A DNA stretch of 5,459 bases from Chloroflexota bacterium (GTDB lineage: Bacteria; Chloroflexota; Anaerolineae; Anaerolineales; Villigracilaceae): assembly GCA_021812905.1 (NCBI GenBank), contig JAKAMM010000137.1, positions 1 through 5,459 on the forward strand, given 5' to 3'. Position numbers and translations under genes: made by a program. Shown here piece by piece: positions 1 through 5,459 of this stretch. Within the stretch, counting starts at the first letter, position 1, and every line of letters begins with the position of its first letter. Below the pieces are notes generated by a model. The model was not told the DNA's origin. It saw only the letters and a list, made by a program, of their open reading frames with translations, and did no database searches.

Positions 1-2670
1 CAAATGGATACGAATTACGCGGCGTCCACGCGCAACCAGCGTTTCATAATCGCCGAGCGCCTGCGCACGGATCAACGTCCCAAACGTCATACCTTCATTT
101 GGAATTTGAATATCTTTCTCAGCGTCCGCGATAATTTGAATGAACAGTCCTGTGTTCGGACCGCCTTTATGAAATTGTCCCGTTGAATGTTGGAAGCGCG
201 GACCGAAGCCGGTCGTCACTGCGCATTTCGTCCTGGCGCGGATCGCCACACGCATAGCTTGCAAAGAAACATTTATCTTTTCGTTGCGCGGCAAATAAGC
301 ATTGATGGCGACGTAGTCTCTGCTTTTCGCCTGCGCCAAGAATTCAGCCAGCGCAGACTTCGCATCTTTCAACTCGACCGATTTACCCTCGTCCAATTTT
401 CCGCTTGACTGATATTCTGCGATCTTGGCCTTCGTACGATTTTTGCTATCCTGCACATCGGGCTGGTCAAAGGCATTAACGCCGATAATATGGCAGGCCA
501 CCGAAGTCGCAATTTCCCAACGGAAGAATTCAGCGGCCAGCGAATAAGAATCGGGGATGGAAAATTCAATGATCGGATGACCTGCATCTCGCAAAACTTT
601 CAGGCTTGCATCCAATTCACCGGTTTGACGCAAATAAACGAACAGACGATCATTTCCATAAACGGACTCGTCACCAATTGGCTCCATCGGCACGGGCAGG
701 ATTCCCTTGCCATGTTTGCCACTCGATTCAGCGATGACCTGTTCGATCCAGCTTGCAAACGAGGACAACGGCGCATCAGCCAGGACCGTCAGCTTGTCGC
801 GACCCGCCAAAGCGGACTCAGCCACGACGGCTCCCAGCGCCAAACCCGGGTTGCGCGCTGCCGGGACATTCGCCTCACACTGACGTCTCATCAAATCAGC
901 ATTATCAAGCAGACGATTTAAATCAATTCCAAGCAACGCAGCTGGAACCATGCCAAAATCCGTCAGCGCGGAATATCGTCCGCCAACGGTTTCATCGGAA
1001 GAGAAGATTTTCCTGAAGCCGCGTTCGCGCGCCAATTTTTCGAGCGATGTTCCGGGGTCGGTGGTGGTAATAAAGTGCGAGCCATCGTGTTTGCTCAATT
1101 CCCAGAAATAGTCGAGTGCGGCCATGACTTCTGCCGTGCCTCCCGATTTGCTGGCGACGATGTACAAACTTTTTTTAGGCGGGAAATTCTTCGCGGCCAG
1201 CGCGACTTGCGCGGGGTCGGTGGAATCAAGAATGGCAAGCAGCCCCCCTCCGGCTCCCCCCATTTTCTCCGAAAATGGGGGGAGAGAAGTCTGGAAAATC
1301 AAAGAGAAAACTTCGGCGGTGAGCGATGAGCCACCCATGCCCAAAACCAAAACGCGATCCATTCCGGCTTTGCGGACTTCATCCGCGAAAGATTGATAGC
1401 TTGGCAAAAGTGCGCGCGCTTTTTCGATGGAATCCAACCAACCCAAACGAATCTTGACTTCGGCCTGACCAGCCGGATCAGATGCCCACAAAGTTGGGTC
1501 ATGTGCCCACAGACGCGCGGGAACGGAATCAGTTTCGAGCTTGGCGATCTGCTTTGAAACGGCGTCCGCCAAAGGTCCAAGTGAAGAGGCGGCGTTCTTG
1601 CGTCTATCATCAATTGTTTTCAGCAAACCCGTAAACGCGTCGGCAAAGGCCTTAACGCCTTCGTCTTCGAGCTCCTGAGTCATGACATCCATCGAGATGC
1701 CCTGCTTCTCAAGTTGAGCCAGCGCATCTTTTGATTTATCGAGATCGCGCGTGATGATGATCTCGGCCTTGCCGTGATCACGGAAAGCGTCCAACGTAGC
1801 GGGCGGCACAGTGTTGACCGTGTGCGCGCCGATGAGATTGTCAACATAGATGGTGTCGGGATAAGCGGGATTTTTCGTGCTGGTCGAAGCCCACAGCGGA
1901 CGTTGGAAGCGCGCGCCTTTTGATTTCAATTTTTCCCAACGCTCGCCCGCAAATGTTTTTTGAAATTCATCGTAAGCAAGTTTTGCATTTGCAATCGCGG
2001 CCAGACCGCGCAACGGTGAATCTTCGGGAAGTTTCGGATCGATCTTTGAATCGACACGCGAAACAAAGAACGACGCGACCGACGCAATGCGCTCGATGGG
2101 ATGACCCGCGGCGAGACGATCTTCAAGGCCGCTAAAATACGCATCCATGACTTCGGCGTAACGAGCCAGCGAGAAGATGAGCGTAACATTGATGTTGAGT
2201 CCCGATGCAATCGCTTTACGAATGGCAGGCACGCCAGCTTTGGTGGCTGGAATTTTTACCATCAAGTTCGGACGCGAGACACGCGCCCAAAGCTGCTGGG
2301 CCTGCATGGCGGTCTTTTCGGTATCGTTGGCGATTAATGGGCTGACCTCGATACTGACGTAACCATCGCCGCCGCTGGTTTCTTCGTAAAGTGGGAGGAA
2401 CAGGTCGGTCGCGGCGCGAATGTCTTCGATGGCAAGTTCCCAGAAGATTTTCTCCGCATCCCAGCCCGCCCAGGCAAGCGGAATCAACGCGGCATCATAA
2501 TCGTTTGTTTTTGCAATCGCGTTGTTGAAAATGCTCGGATTGGACGTCACGCCGCGAATGTCGCCGCGTTCAATCATGGCTTTGAGTTCGCCGTTCTCCA
2601 ACAGTTTGCGCTGGATGTTGTCGTACCAGAGGGATTGGCCGAGTTTCGTTAGATTTTCAATTGGGTTCAT
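1..2670 (-). CDS. tal-pgi: Bifunctional transaldolase / glucose-6-phosphate isomerase, 3' end outside window
   Basis: One uninterrupted frame of 890 codons runs off the left edge. Residues 1 to about 355 are transaldolase (EC 2.2.1.2): RGVTSNPSIF at 39-48, YVSIEVSP at 104-111, and the Schiff-base lysine Lys139 in PNLMVKIPAT. Further on are NINVTLIFS, RPLWASTSTKNP and DTIYVDNLIGAHTVNTVPP. From about 360 it is phosphoglucose isomerase (EC 5.3.1.9): VLVLGMGGSS at 440-449, LDSTDP at 481-486, the sugar-isomerase loop ASKSGGTAEV at 506-515, GGRYSAL at 563-569, and Glu648 in AESSGKHGKG as the likely catalytic glutamate. HSTGQFHKGGPNTG lies near 828-841, and RRVIRIHL is at the edge, so probably a few tens of residues are missing. 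Start: ATG 2670 preceded by GAGAG at a five-base spacing. Oddity: residues 463-476 are encoded by a palindromic repeat element. This fused form is known in Chloroflexota and some other phyla. Confidence 0.96.
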   Translation of the reverse strand, partial: MNPIENLTKLGQSLWYDNIQRKLLENGELKAMIERGDIRGVTSNPSIFNNAIAKTNDYDAALIPLAWAGWDAEKIFWELAIEDIRAATDLFLPLYEETSGGDGYVSIEVSPLIANDTEKTAMQAQQLWARVSRPNLMVKIPATKAGVPAIRKAIASGLNINVTLIFSLARYAEVMDAYFSGLEDRLAAGHPIERIASVASFFVSRVDSKIDPKLPEDSPLRGLAAIANAKLAYDEFQKTFAGERWEKLKSKGARFQRPLWASTSTKNPAYPDTIYVDNLIGAHTVNTVPPATLDAFRDHGKAEIIITRDLDKSKDALAQLEKQGISMDVMTQELEDEGVKAFADAFTGLLKTIDDRRKNAASSLGPLADAVSKQIAKLETDSVPARLWAHDPTLWASDPAGQAEVKIRLGWLDSIEKARALLPSYQSFADEVRKAGMDRVLVLGMGGSSLTAEVFSLIFQTSLPPFSEKMGGAGGGLLAILDSTDPAQVALAAKNFPPKKSLYIVASKSGGTAEVMAALDYFWELSKHDGSHFITTTDPGTSLEKLARERGFRKIFSSDETVGGRYSALTDFGMVPAALLGIDLNRLLDNADLMRRQCEANVPAARNPGLALGAVVAESALAGRDKLTVLADAPLSSFASWIEQVIAESSGKHGKGILPVPMEPIGDESVYGNDRLFVYLRQTGELDASLKVLRDAGHPIIEFSIPDSYSLAAEFFRWEIATSVACHIIGVNAFDQPDVQDSKNRTKAKIAEYQSSGKLDEGKSVELKDAKSALAEFLAQAKSRDYVAINAYLPRNEKINVSLQAMRVAIRARTKCAVTTGFGPRFQHSTGQFHKGGPNTGLFIQIIADAEKDIQIPNEGMTFGTLIRAQALGDYETLVARGRRVIRIHL
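1243..1284. repeat. Palindromic element in frame within the Pgi domain
   Basis: CTCCCCCCATTTTC (1254-1267) and GAAAATGGGGGGAG (1271-1284) form a perfect 14-bp inverted repeat with a three-base loop TCC. An adjoining CCCCCCTCCGG (1243-1253) completes a C-rich unit. The whole is 42 nt, exactly 14 codons, read on the minus strand as LPPFSEKMGGAGGG (residues 463-476). Pgi homologues normally have only a short linker between the helix after GMGGSS and the strand leading to LDSTDP; here the linker is about 17 residues. The base composition (runs of six G or C) is unlike the surrounding gene. It resembles a dispersed mobile palindrome that has landed in coding DNA. Confidence 0.85.
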
Positions 2671-2675
2671 AGTAT

Positions 2676-2680
2676 CTCTC
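2676..2680 (-). promoter_or_regulatory. Ribosome binding site of tal-pgi
   Basis: GAGAG on the minus strand followed by ATACT and then ATG 2670-2668. It lies just outside the repeat array that ends at 2686, so tal-pgi kept its own translation signal next to the inserted repeats. Confidence 0.75.
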
Positions 2681-2685
2681 GTTTT

Positions 2686-2747
2686 CAAGTTTACAGGTTG
2701 GAAGGTTGGAAGGTTCACAAGTTTACAGGTTGGAAGGTTGACAAGTT
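2686..2747. repeat. Tandem repeat array between the S23-like gene and tal-pgi
   Basis: A 22-nt unit beginning CAAGTTTACAGG and ending TTGGAAGGTT occurs at 2686-2707 and, identical, at 2718-2739 (period 32). The gap holds an extra GGAAGGTT. A partial unit GACAAGTT follows to 2747. The right end overlaps the TAA stop of the S23-like gene. This stretch fills nearly all of the intergenic gap upstream of tal-pgi, leaving only its ribosome binding site free. Confidence 0.9.
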
Positions 2748-3155
2748 AGACTTCGTACTCAGCGAAGTCTTCACGAAGTTTCTGTGATTGAGGGTGTGTT
2801 TCAAGATAAGCGATGAAGCGGGCAATTTGGCGAGAGGCTTTCTCGGCCATCGCAAATGCTTTCCTAAATTGTTCTTGAGAAATGTATTCAAGTCGTGAGA
2901 AACATATAACTGGGATCGGACTTCGCCAGCAGACGCTTTTGCAATTCCCAAATACCGAATGAAAAGCGCTTGTGTTTGGCTTTCAAATCCTTCTGAAATA
3001 TTACTCATTACCGAAACAGATGCGCGACGAATCTGATCCTTCAATCCAAAATCACGGGAAAATTTTGCTTCTTCCGTGTGGAAATAAATCAACTTCGTTA
3101 ATTCACGCGCTGTTTGCCATGCTTCAATTTCCTCAAAGCGCGTAATTGTTGACAT
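2746..3155 (-). pseudogene. Four-helix-bundle protein (S23 / 23S rRNA IVP-like), one-base frameshift
   Basis: The family is small helical proteins first seen as ORFs inside 23S rRNA intervening sequences, structurally related to Avd of diversity-generating retroelements; its cellular role is not established. From ATG 3155 the frame reads MSTITRFEEIEAWQTAREL, then FGLKDQIRRASVSVMSNISEGFE, then FIRYLGIAKASAGEVRSQLY, all typical. At residue 88-89 (about 2890-2892, bases CACGACTTGAATAC) the frame is wrong. Restoring one base, as in GACCTTGAA, continues as LEYISQEQFRKAFAMAEKAS and on to an IARFIAYLETHP segment, ending DFAEYEV at a TAA in 2746-2748. That gives 136 residues, the expected family length. 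Without correction the product is 146 residues with an unrelated tail of about 58 ending at 2715. AGGAG seven bases before the ATG fixes the start. Either a recent pseudogene or an assembly or sequencing error; no slippery heptamer is evident. Confidence 0.88.
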
Positions 3156-3162
3156 AATTCTT

Positions 3163-3167
3163 CTCCT
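3163..3167 (-). promoter_or_regulatory. Ribosome binding site of the S23-like gene
   Basis: AGGAG on the minus strand, followed by the seven bases AAGAATT and then ATG at 3155-3153. It is a near-ideal Shine-Dalgarno and selects this ATG over the in-frame one at 3191, which lies inside repeat DNA. Confidence 0.85.
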
Positions 3168-3188
3168 GTTACTTGGTGAGTGAGTTTT

Positions 3189-3240
3189 CAAGTTGGAAAG
3201 TTGACAAGTTGACCTGCAAACTTTCTAACTTTCCAACTTG
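3189..3240. repeat. 14-bp inverted repeat at the rpiB / S23-like junction
   Basis: CAAGTTGGAAAGTT (3189-3202) and AACTTTCCAACTTG (3227-3240) are perfect inverted copies with a 24-nt loop, which itself contains further related CAAGTT and AAACTT pieces. The right arm lies inside the rpiB 3' end and overlaps its TAG stop. Neither strand has a T run after the stem, so it is not a standard intrinsic terminator. In RNA it would form a strong hairpin between the two genes. Confidence 0.88.
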
Positions 3241-3695
3241 CCAACGTCTTCAAGTTTACGAATCTTCCCAACGCGCCTTGCAAGCCTTTCGCCGCCGGGT
3301 TCGTTGCCTTGATAGCGCGCATTCAAAAACGCGAGGATGAGCGCCTTCGCAAGTTCCGATCCGATCACTCGACCGCCGAGGCACAACACATTCATGTTAT
3401 CGTGCAAAACGCCTTGCGCGGCAGAATATGTGTCGTGGCAGATCGAAGCATACACGCCCTTCATTTTGTTTGCGGCAATGCACGCACCGACGCCCGAACC
3501 GCACACCAAAACTCCCCGTTCAGCATCACCAGCTTGAATCGCGCGCCCGACTTTTTCGGAATAATCGGGATAATCCACTGGCTCGACACTATTCGTTCCC
3601 AAGTCGATCGGCTCGTGCCCGGCGGCACGCACCGCGTCCAAGACAGTTTGTTTCAGCGGAAAACCCGCATGGTCAAAACCAACAGCAACTTTCAT
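3225..3695 (-). CDS. rpiB: Ribose-5-phosphate isomerase B (RpiB/LacAB family)
   Basis: Interconverts ribose-5-P and ribulose-5-P (EC 5.3.1.6), feeding the transketolase encoded just upstream; cytoplasmic. The 156-residue protein begins [12 protein letters not shown], with the phosphate/substrate-binding DH at residues 8-9. It has [10 protein letters not shown] at about 40-49, the active-site loop CGSGVG with Cys65, then AANKMKG, CHDTYSA (His87) and [11 protein letters not shown] at about 102-112. A basic C-terminus [12 protein letters not shown] follows. The ATG at 3693-3695 overlaps the tkt stop (ATGA). A Shine-Dalgarno is weak, so reinitiation after tkt is the likely mode of translation. 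The last residues, LEDVGKLES, come from the repeat sequence that starts near 3257 and continues past the stop, so the native C-terminus seems to have been replaced or extended. The catalytic core is intact. A LacA/LacB galactose-6-P isomerase is possible by family but unlikely beside tkt and tal. Confidence 0.95.
   Translation of the reverse strand: MKVAVGFDHAGFPLKQTVLDAVRAAGHEPIDLGTNSVEPVDYPDYSEKVGRAIQAGDAERGVLVCGSGVGACIAANKMKGVYASICHDTYSAAQGVLHDNMNVLCLGGRVIGSELAKALILAFLNARYQGNEPGGERLARRVGKIRKLEDVGKLES
3692..3695 (-). promoter_or_regulatory. ATGA stop/start overlap coupling tkt and rpiB
   Basis: On the minus strand the rpiB ATG (3695-3693) shares two bases with the tkt TGA (3694-3692). The preceding bases carry only a weak GAGACGG-like purine stretch, so terminating tkt ribosomes probably reinitiate on rpiB. 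This supports a single transcript. Confidence 0.85.
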
Positions 3696-5459
3696 TTCCG
3701 TCTCGCTTTATTTTTTGTCGTCTTCGCAGATTTTTTCGTCGCGCCTTTTTTCTTTGGTAAAATGGATTTCGCCTGTGCAAGAACATTTTCCATCGTAAAG
3801 CCGAATTTTTCGAACAGGATTTGTGCAGGCGCCGAAGCGCCGTAATGATCGATGGCGATTATTTTTCCAGCGGACCCGGCGTATCTTTCCCAGCCGAGGC
3901 TGGCTCCCGCTTCGACGGCAATTCGCGCCGTGACCTTTTTCGGCAGCACAGACTCGCGATAGGCATGATCCTGTTTCTCGAACAATTCCCATGAAGGGAA
4001 CGACACCACGCGCACGCTGCGTCCCTGCTCTGCGAGTTTTTGCGCGGCTTCGTAAATCAATCCAACCTCCGAGCCGGACGCCATCAAAATAATCTCCGGC
4101 GTCTTCTTTCCAAAGCTGGCGAGAATGTATGCGCCTTTTTCCACAGTTGGAAGATTTGAACCCTTCGACATGCTCGGGGCGGCGGGTTGGAAAGTTGGAA
4201 CGTTCTGACGAGTCAAGGCCAACGCCGTCGGGCCGTGACGATTCTCGAGGGCGACTTTCCAGGCCTGGGCTGTCTCGTTCGCATCGGCTGGCCGGATCAC
4301 GGTCAGGTTTGGAATCGCTCGCAATCCGGCCAATTGTTCGATGGGCTGATGCGTCGGGCCATCTTCGCCGAGGCCGATGCTATCGTGTGTAAAAACAAAA
4401 ATGGATGGGACGTGTGAAATGGCCGCAATGCGAATGGCGGGTTTGTTGTAATCAGAAAAGATCAGGAAAGTTCCGCCATAGGCAACGAGGCCGCCAAACA
4501 AATTCATGCCATTCAAGGCCGCGGCCATGGCGTGTTCACGCACGCCAAAATGGAAGTTGCGTCCCTGCGGAGATTCTTTCTCAAAGTCTGTCGCTCCATC
4601 AATTCTTGTGTTGTTCGACGGAGCCAAATCCGCTGAGCCGCCGATGAGCTCGGGAAGTTTGGCGGCCAACGCGTTGATGGTTTTGCCTGAAGCCACGCGG
4701 GTCGACATGCCTTTCGGGTCAACGGCAAAGGTTGGCAAAGCGGATTTCCAACCTTTGGGCAACTCGCCTTTCAAGCGACGATCCAATTCCGCACCAAGTT
4801 CAGATTGAACTTTTTTATAGTCTGAAAGTTTAGTATTCCAATCCTGCTCACACTGCGAGCCTTGCTCAAGGGCTTCGCGATAAAACTTCAGCACGTCATC
4901 AGGGATGAAGAAACGCGGTTCCAGCGGCCAGCCCAAATTATTTTTGGCGGCGTTTAATTCATCATCGCCCAAAGGTTCGCCATGCGCCTTGGATGTATCC
5001 TGCTTATGGGGCGCGCCAAACCCGATGTGCGTGCGGCACATAATGATGGAAGGCCGCGGGTCCGCTTTGGCGGCCTGGACGGCAAGATCAATCGCTTCGA
5101 CATCGTTGCCATCTTCTATTTTCTGGACATGCCAGTTATAGGCGGCAAAACGCGCGGCCCGATCTTCGGTGAAAGCCAAACTGGTTGGACCATCAATTGA
5201 GATGTGATTGTCATCGTAAAGATGGATCAAGTGTCCCAACTGCAGATGTCCTGCCAGCGAGGCAGCTTCAGACGAAATGCCTTCCATCAAGTCGCCGTCG
5301 GTCACGATGGCATAAATGTAATTGTCGAAGAGTTCGGGCGAGAAAGTCGCGGCCAGATGCGCCTGCGCGATGGCCATACCAACGCCGGTCGCAAATCCCT
5401 GGCCAAGTGGACCAGTCGTCATTTCCACGCCAGGAGTTAATCCGTATTCGGGATGTCCG
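3692..5459 (-). CDS. tkt: Transketolase, 5'-truncated by the window edge
   Basis: Thiamine-diphosphate enzyme (EC 2.2.1.1) that moves two-carbon ketol units between xylulose-5-P and ribose-5-P or erythrose-4-P; cytoplasmic. The frame is open from the right edge and gives 588 residues, starting in the conserved [21 protein letters not shown] segment; by comparison with the usual ~660-670 aa, roughly the first 95-100 residues are missing. Visible motifs in order: the diphosphate-binding stretch [13 protein letters not shown] continuing to [24 protein letters not shown], the middle-domain [24 protein letters not shown], and [20 protein letters not shown]. The C-terminal domain contains MASGSEV and [13 protein letters not shown]. 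Two oddities: a linker after RQNVPT (about 4142-4195) looks partly repeat-derived, and the last 21 residues form a lysine-rich tail beyond the usual end. The stop TGA overlaps the rpiB start as ATGA, so the two are probably translationally coupled. An internal GTG at 5428 is not the start, because conserved sequence continues upstream of it. Confidence 0.97.
   Translation of the reverse strand, partial: GHPEYGLTPGVEMTTGPLGQGFATGVGMAIAQAHLAATFSPELFDNYIYAIVTDGDLMEGISSEAASLAGHLQLGHLIHLYDDNHISIDGPTSLAFTEDRAARFAAYNWHVQKIEDGNDVEAIDLAVQAAKADPRPSIIMCRTHIGFGAPHKQDTSKAHGEPLGDDELNAAKNNLGWPLEPRFFIPDDVLKFYREALEQGSQCEQDWNTKLSDYKKVQSELGAELDRRLKGELPKGWKSALPTFAVDPKGMSTRVASGKTINALAAKLPELIGGSADLAPSNNTRIDGATDFEKESPQGRNFHFGVREHAMAAALNGMNLFGGLVAYGGTFLIFSDYNKPAIRIAAISHVPSIFVFTHDSIGLGEDGPTHQPIEQLAGLRAIPNLTVIRPADANETAQAWKVALENRHGPTALALTRQNVPTFQPAAPSMSKGSNLPTVEKGAYILASFGKKTPEIILMASGSEVGLIYEAAQKLAEQGRSVRVVSFPSWELFEKQDHAYRESVLPKKVTARIAVEAGASLGWERYAGSAGKIIAIDHYGASAPAQILFEKFGFTMENVLAQAKSILPKKKGATKKSAKTTKNKARRK
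4145..4200. repeat. Possible repeat-derived linker within tkt
   Basis: AGTTGGAA occurs at 4145-4152 and 4193-4200, exactly 48 nt (16 codons) apart. The right copy is part of GGTTGGAAAGTTGGAA, the same repeat family as at 3189-3202. Between them is CCCTTCGACATGCTCGGGG (4161-4179), an imperfect palindrome of a type that recurs in dispersed repeats of such genomes. On the minus strand it encodes [17 protein letters not shown], where transketolases normally have a linker of about 13 residues between RQN-PT and KGAY. The net length excess is only about five residues, so a naturally divergent linker remains possible. Confidence 0.45.

Larger units (their letters stand above)
2686..3240. mobile_element. 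Candidate repeat-bounded cassette carrying the S23-like gene
   Basis: The S23-like gene is enclosed by related repeats on both sides. TTGGAAGGTTGACAAGTT at 2730-2747 and TTGGAAAGTTGACAAGTT at 3193-3210 match at 17 of 18 bases in direct orientation. Beyond them lie the tandem array (left) and inverted repeat (right). Removing the interval would bring the rpiB end within a few tens of bases of the tal-pgi ribosome binding site, as expected of a tight operon. No transposase, reverse transcriptase or integrase is present, so mobility is inference; duplication by recombination between repeats or help from elsewhere in the genome would be needed. Confidence 0.5.

Noticed and set aside
490..921. Plus-strand open frame of 143 codons
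   Set aside because: It lies entirely antisense to the conserved Pgi domain, has no recognisable domain or ribosome binding site, and is explained by the codon bias of the real gene.
2686..2747. CRISPR-like array
   Set aside because: There are only two full units with a 10-nt gap, that gap is itself repeat-derived, and no cas gene is present; it is a short tandem repeat.
2746..3155. Diversity-generating retroelement with the S23-like gene as Avd
   Set aside because: No reverse transcriptase, template repeat or variable target repeat with adenine-biased differences is visible; the sequence fits the general S23 family better.
3156..3191. Upstream ATG at 3191 as the start of the S23-like protein
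   Set aside because: The extra residues MKTHSPSNRRRI come from repeat-border DNA, are not part of the family, and include the Shine-Dalgarno that serves the ATG at 3155.
3189..3240. Intrinsic terminator after rpiB
   Set aside because: The stem is perfect but AT-rich with a long loop, and no T run follows on either strand; the downstream genes are in the same direction and functionally linked.
3309..3845. Plus-strand open frame of 178 codons across rpiB and the tkt end
   Set aside because: It is antisense to two well-conserved genes, has low-complexity Phe/Arg-rich stretches mirroring the lysine codons of tkt, and matches no known family.
5426..5428. GTG as the transketolase start
   Set aside because: The frame continues upstream with the conserved [10 protein letters not shown] motif to the window edge, so the gene starts outside the window.

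Overview
The window is a minus-strand operon for the non-oxidative pentose phosphate pathway and upper glycolysis. In transcription order (right to left) it holds transketolase (tkt, 5' end outside the window), ribose-5-phosphate isomerase B (rpiB, start overlapping the tkt stop), a small four-helix-bundle (S23/23S rRNA IVP-like) gene broken by a one-base frameshift, and a fused transaldolase/glucose-6-phosphate isomerase (tal-pgi) that is still open at position 1. No plus-strand gene is convincing. The Tal-Pgi fusion, the gene order and the style of the dispersed repeats suggest a Chloroflexota bacterium, probably Anaerolineae. That is inference from family knowledge; there is no rRNA or marker gene here.

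Region by region: 3692-5459 is tkt; 3225-3695 is rpiB; 2686-3240 is a repeat-bounded cassette carrying the S23-like gene; 1-2670 is tal-pgi. The enzymes interlock. Tkt and Tal shuffle C2 and C3 units between sugar phosphates, RpiB interconverts ribose-5-P and ribulose-5-P, and Pgi links fructose-6-P to glucose-6-P. The operon promoter must lie to the right of the window. Translation coupling is visible at tkt/rpiB (ATGA), and clear ribosome binding sites precede the S23-like gene and tal-pgi.

The unusual material is repeat DNA spread through a housekeeping operon. (1) A 42-nt palindromic element lies in frame inside the Pgi domain and encodes 14 extra residues. (2) The S23-like gene sits between 17/18-identical direct repeats, a short tandem array and a 14-bp inverted repeat, as if a small cassette had entered the rpiB-tal junction. 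Its repeats supply the stop codon of the S23-like gene and appear to have rewritten the rpiB C-terminus. (3) A linker in tkt contains sequence resembling the same TTGGAAAGTTGG repeat family plus a second palindrome-like motif. The enzymes are ordinary; how these repeats stay in frame, and whether the S23-like gene is their passenger or their agent, is the part worth following.
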